From: Dehalococcoidia bacterium
GTDB taxonomy: Bacteria > Chloroflexota > Dehalococcoidia > UBA2979
Reading direction: 5' to 3'
NCBI GenBank assembly: GCA_018700215.1
Contig: JABIST010000058.1
Coordinates: 1 to 13,116, forward strand
Length of the DNA stretch: 13,116 nt
The position numbers were made by a program, and so were the translations under genes. Positions 12,262 through 13,116 of the stretch are shown piece by piece. Position 1 is the stretch's first letter, and the number at the start of each line of letters is the position of its first letter. The notes under the pieces are model-generated. The model was not told the origin of the DNA. It saw only the letters and a list, made by a program, of their open reading frames with translations, and ran no database searches.

Positions 12262-12654
12262 ATGACCCGTCGCACCCGCATCTCATCAGGCGGCCCCTTC
12301 GAGGACCGCGTCGGCTACTCCCGCGCCGTCCGCACCGGCGACCACGTCTACGTCTCTGGCTCCACGGCCACGCAGCCCGACGGCACCATCCCCCACGATA
12401 TCGAAGCCCAGACCAGAGCCACCCTCGACACCATCGAGGCCGCGCTCACCGAGGCCGGCGCCACCATCGGAGACGTCGTCCGCGTCCGCAACTACGTCAC
12501 AAACATCGACGAATGGGAACAGATCGCCGTCGCCCTCCGCGAGCGCTTCGACACCGTCCGCCCCGCCATGACCATGGTCGAGGTCTCACGACTCATCGCT
12601 CCTGAGCTGCGCATCGAAATCGAAGTCGAAGCCATCATCGGCTCCGCTGACTGA
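12262..12654 (+). CDS. Rid-family (YjgF/YER057c/UK114) protein lacking the RidA arginine
   Basis: This is a small trimer-forming protein of the Rid superfamily, 130 residues, the usual length. The fold is marked by HVYVSGSTATQPDG (28-41), the helix QTRATLDTIEAALTEAG (50-66), VVRVRNYVTNIDEW (72-85) and VRPAMTMVEVSRL (99-111), ending in EIEVEAI. Classical RidA hydrolyses imine intermediates such as 2-aminoacrylate and uses an Arg at the position of Met103 here (PAR in RidA, PAM here). Loss of that Arg places it in one of the less understood Rid subgroups, so imine deaminase activity should not be assumed. The start codon at 12262 lies 7 bp after ruvB without its own clear Shine-Dalgarno sequence, suggesting translation by coupling to ruvB. 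It is convergent with the thioesterase gene (9-bp gap). Confidence 0.88.
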   Translation: MTRRTRISSGGPFEDRVGYSRAVRTGDHVYVSGSTATQPDGTIPHDIEAQTRATLDTIEAALTEAGATIGDVVRVRNYVTNIDEWEQIAVALRERFDTVRPAMTMVEVSRLIAPELRIEIEVEAIIGSAD

Positions 12655-12663
12655 GACTCTGCC

Positions 12664-13101
12664 CTAAGACCGCTTCCGAATGATCGTGTACGTCGCCCGC
12701 CCCACCGCCACCAGCGTCTCGTCCTCCGCCCGCACCTCAACCTGCACGAACGAGAACGACCGACTACTCCGCAACACCGTCGCCTCCGCCACCACTCGCC
12801 CCGTCGCCGCAGCCAGGAACGTCGCGTTCATATCCGTCGTCGCCTGGCCGCCCCACGTCTCATCGTCCGCCTCGCGCAACGTCGAGGTCGCCGCACCCGC
12901 CGCCGAATCGATCAGCGACCCCACCGCGCCGCCATGCATAATCCCCGGCAACCGCGTCCCCAGCTCGTCGCGCATCTCCAGGCTCAGCCGCACATGCCCC
13001 CGCTCCGCAGACTCCACCTGAATCCCCAGGTGCGTCCAGTACGCCACACTCTCCGGCGCGATCAGCTCCAACAGCCCAGGTTCAATCGTCGCTTCGCTCA
13101 C
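12664..13101 (-). CDS. PaaI-family hotdog-fold thioesterase
   Basis: The protein is predicted to hydrolyse acyl-CoA or aryl-CoA thioesters, for example in phenylacetate-like or fatty-acyl metabolism. The precise substrate is not readable. In its 145 residues the hotdog active-site block is PGIMHGGAVGSLIDSAAG (52-69), with the HGG and the acidic residue on the central helix (Asp65) as in PaaI, followed by TTDMNATFLAAATG (88-101) and the closing strands with SFSFVQVEVRAED. The GTG start at 13101 is supported by GGGAGGG seven bases upstream, near the window edge. The stop is TAG. What lies upstream is outside the window, so operon membership cannot be judged. Confidence 0.9.
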   Translation of the reverse strand: MSEATIEPGLLELIAPESVAYWTHLGIQVESAERGHVRLSLEMRDELGTRLPGIMHGGAVGSLIDSAAGAATSTLREADDETWGGQATTDMNATFLAAATGRVVAEATVLRSSRSFSFVQVEVRAEDETLVAVGRATYTIIRKRS

Positions 13102-13116
13102 TCCGCAGCCCTCCCA

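Noticed and set aside
12251..12262. ATGA overlap at the ruvB stop as the Rid gene start
   Set aside because: That ATG (12251) is not in frame with the Rid protein. The in-frame ATG is at 12262.
1..13116. Mobile elements, CRISPR arrays, tRNA genes or a defence island
   Set aside because: No transposase, integrase, spaced direct-repeat array, tRNA-like cloverleaf or defence-type domain was seen on either strand.

Overview
The window is a GC-rich bacterial chromosome segment with strong C/G preference at third codon positions. It carries ordinary housekeeping genes and no sign of phage, IS element, CRISPR, plasmid or defence island. Three features together point to Chloroflexota (perhaps a Dehalococcoidia-like lineage): a dnaJ-hspR-clp heat-shock cluster, an uncharacterised helical protein of a type I associate with that phylum, and the RuvB sequence style. 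This is an inference from gene content and not a phylogenetic placement.

Left part (1-3543). The tail of a truncated gene is followed by a 283-aa uncharacterised protein. That gene converges on dxs (minus strand), which makes 1-deoxy-D-xylulose 5-phosphate for the MEP isoprenoid route. A 458-bp region between dxs and dnaJ holds a small inverted repeat in the dxs leader, a frame-broken coding trace on the minus strand, an HspR-type operator (HAIR core TGAGT-N7-ACTCA) and promoter elements for the heat-shock genes.

Heat-shock operon (3544-7394). It comprises a zinc-finger-less J-domain protein, an HspR-like MerR repressor overlapping it by 4 bp, and a two-ATPase Clp unfoldase. The unfoldase sits where actinobacterial HspR regulons often have clpB, but it has a short middle segment, a UVR-like motif and an IGF loop, so it looks like ClpC, a partner for the ClpP protease. 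The expected logic is HspR repression at the HAIR site with joint induction of a co-chaperone, the repressor and a degradative unfoldase. A perfect 24-bp palindrome follows, between clpC and the convergent transporter gene.

Centre (7454-10213). An MFS transporter on the minus strand is split by one in-frame TAG between its two six-helix halves. Divergent from it are a membrane-anchored DsbA-like thiol oxidoreductase (CPFC) and a 146-aa protein with an extremely acidic tail.

Right part (10220-13101). rimI, which acetylates ribosomal protein S18, is coupled by a GTGA overlap to an 82-aa CxC protein. Divergent from that pair, ruvB (Holliday-junction motor) has a LexA/DinR-like box inside its predicted promoter, which suggests SOS control. 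A Rid-family protein gene follows ruvB by 7 bp and converges on a PaaI-type hotdog thioesterase gene.

I did not find a clearly novel multi-gene system. The items most worth checking are the ClpC-type partner in the HspR operon, the SOS box at ruvB, the amber-split transporter and the frame-broken coding trace upstream of dxs.
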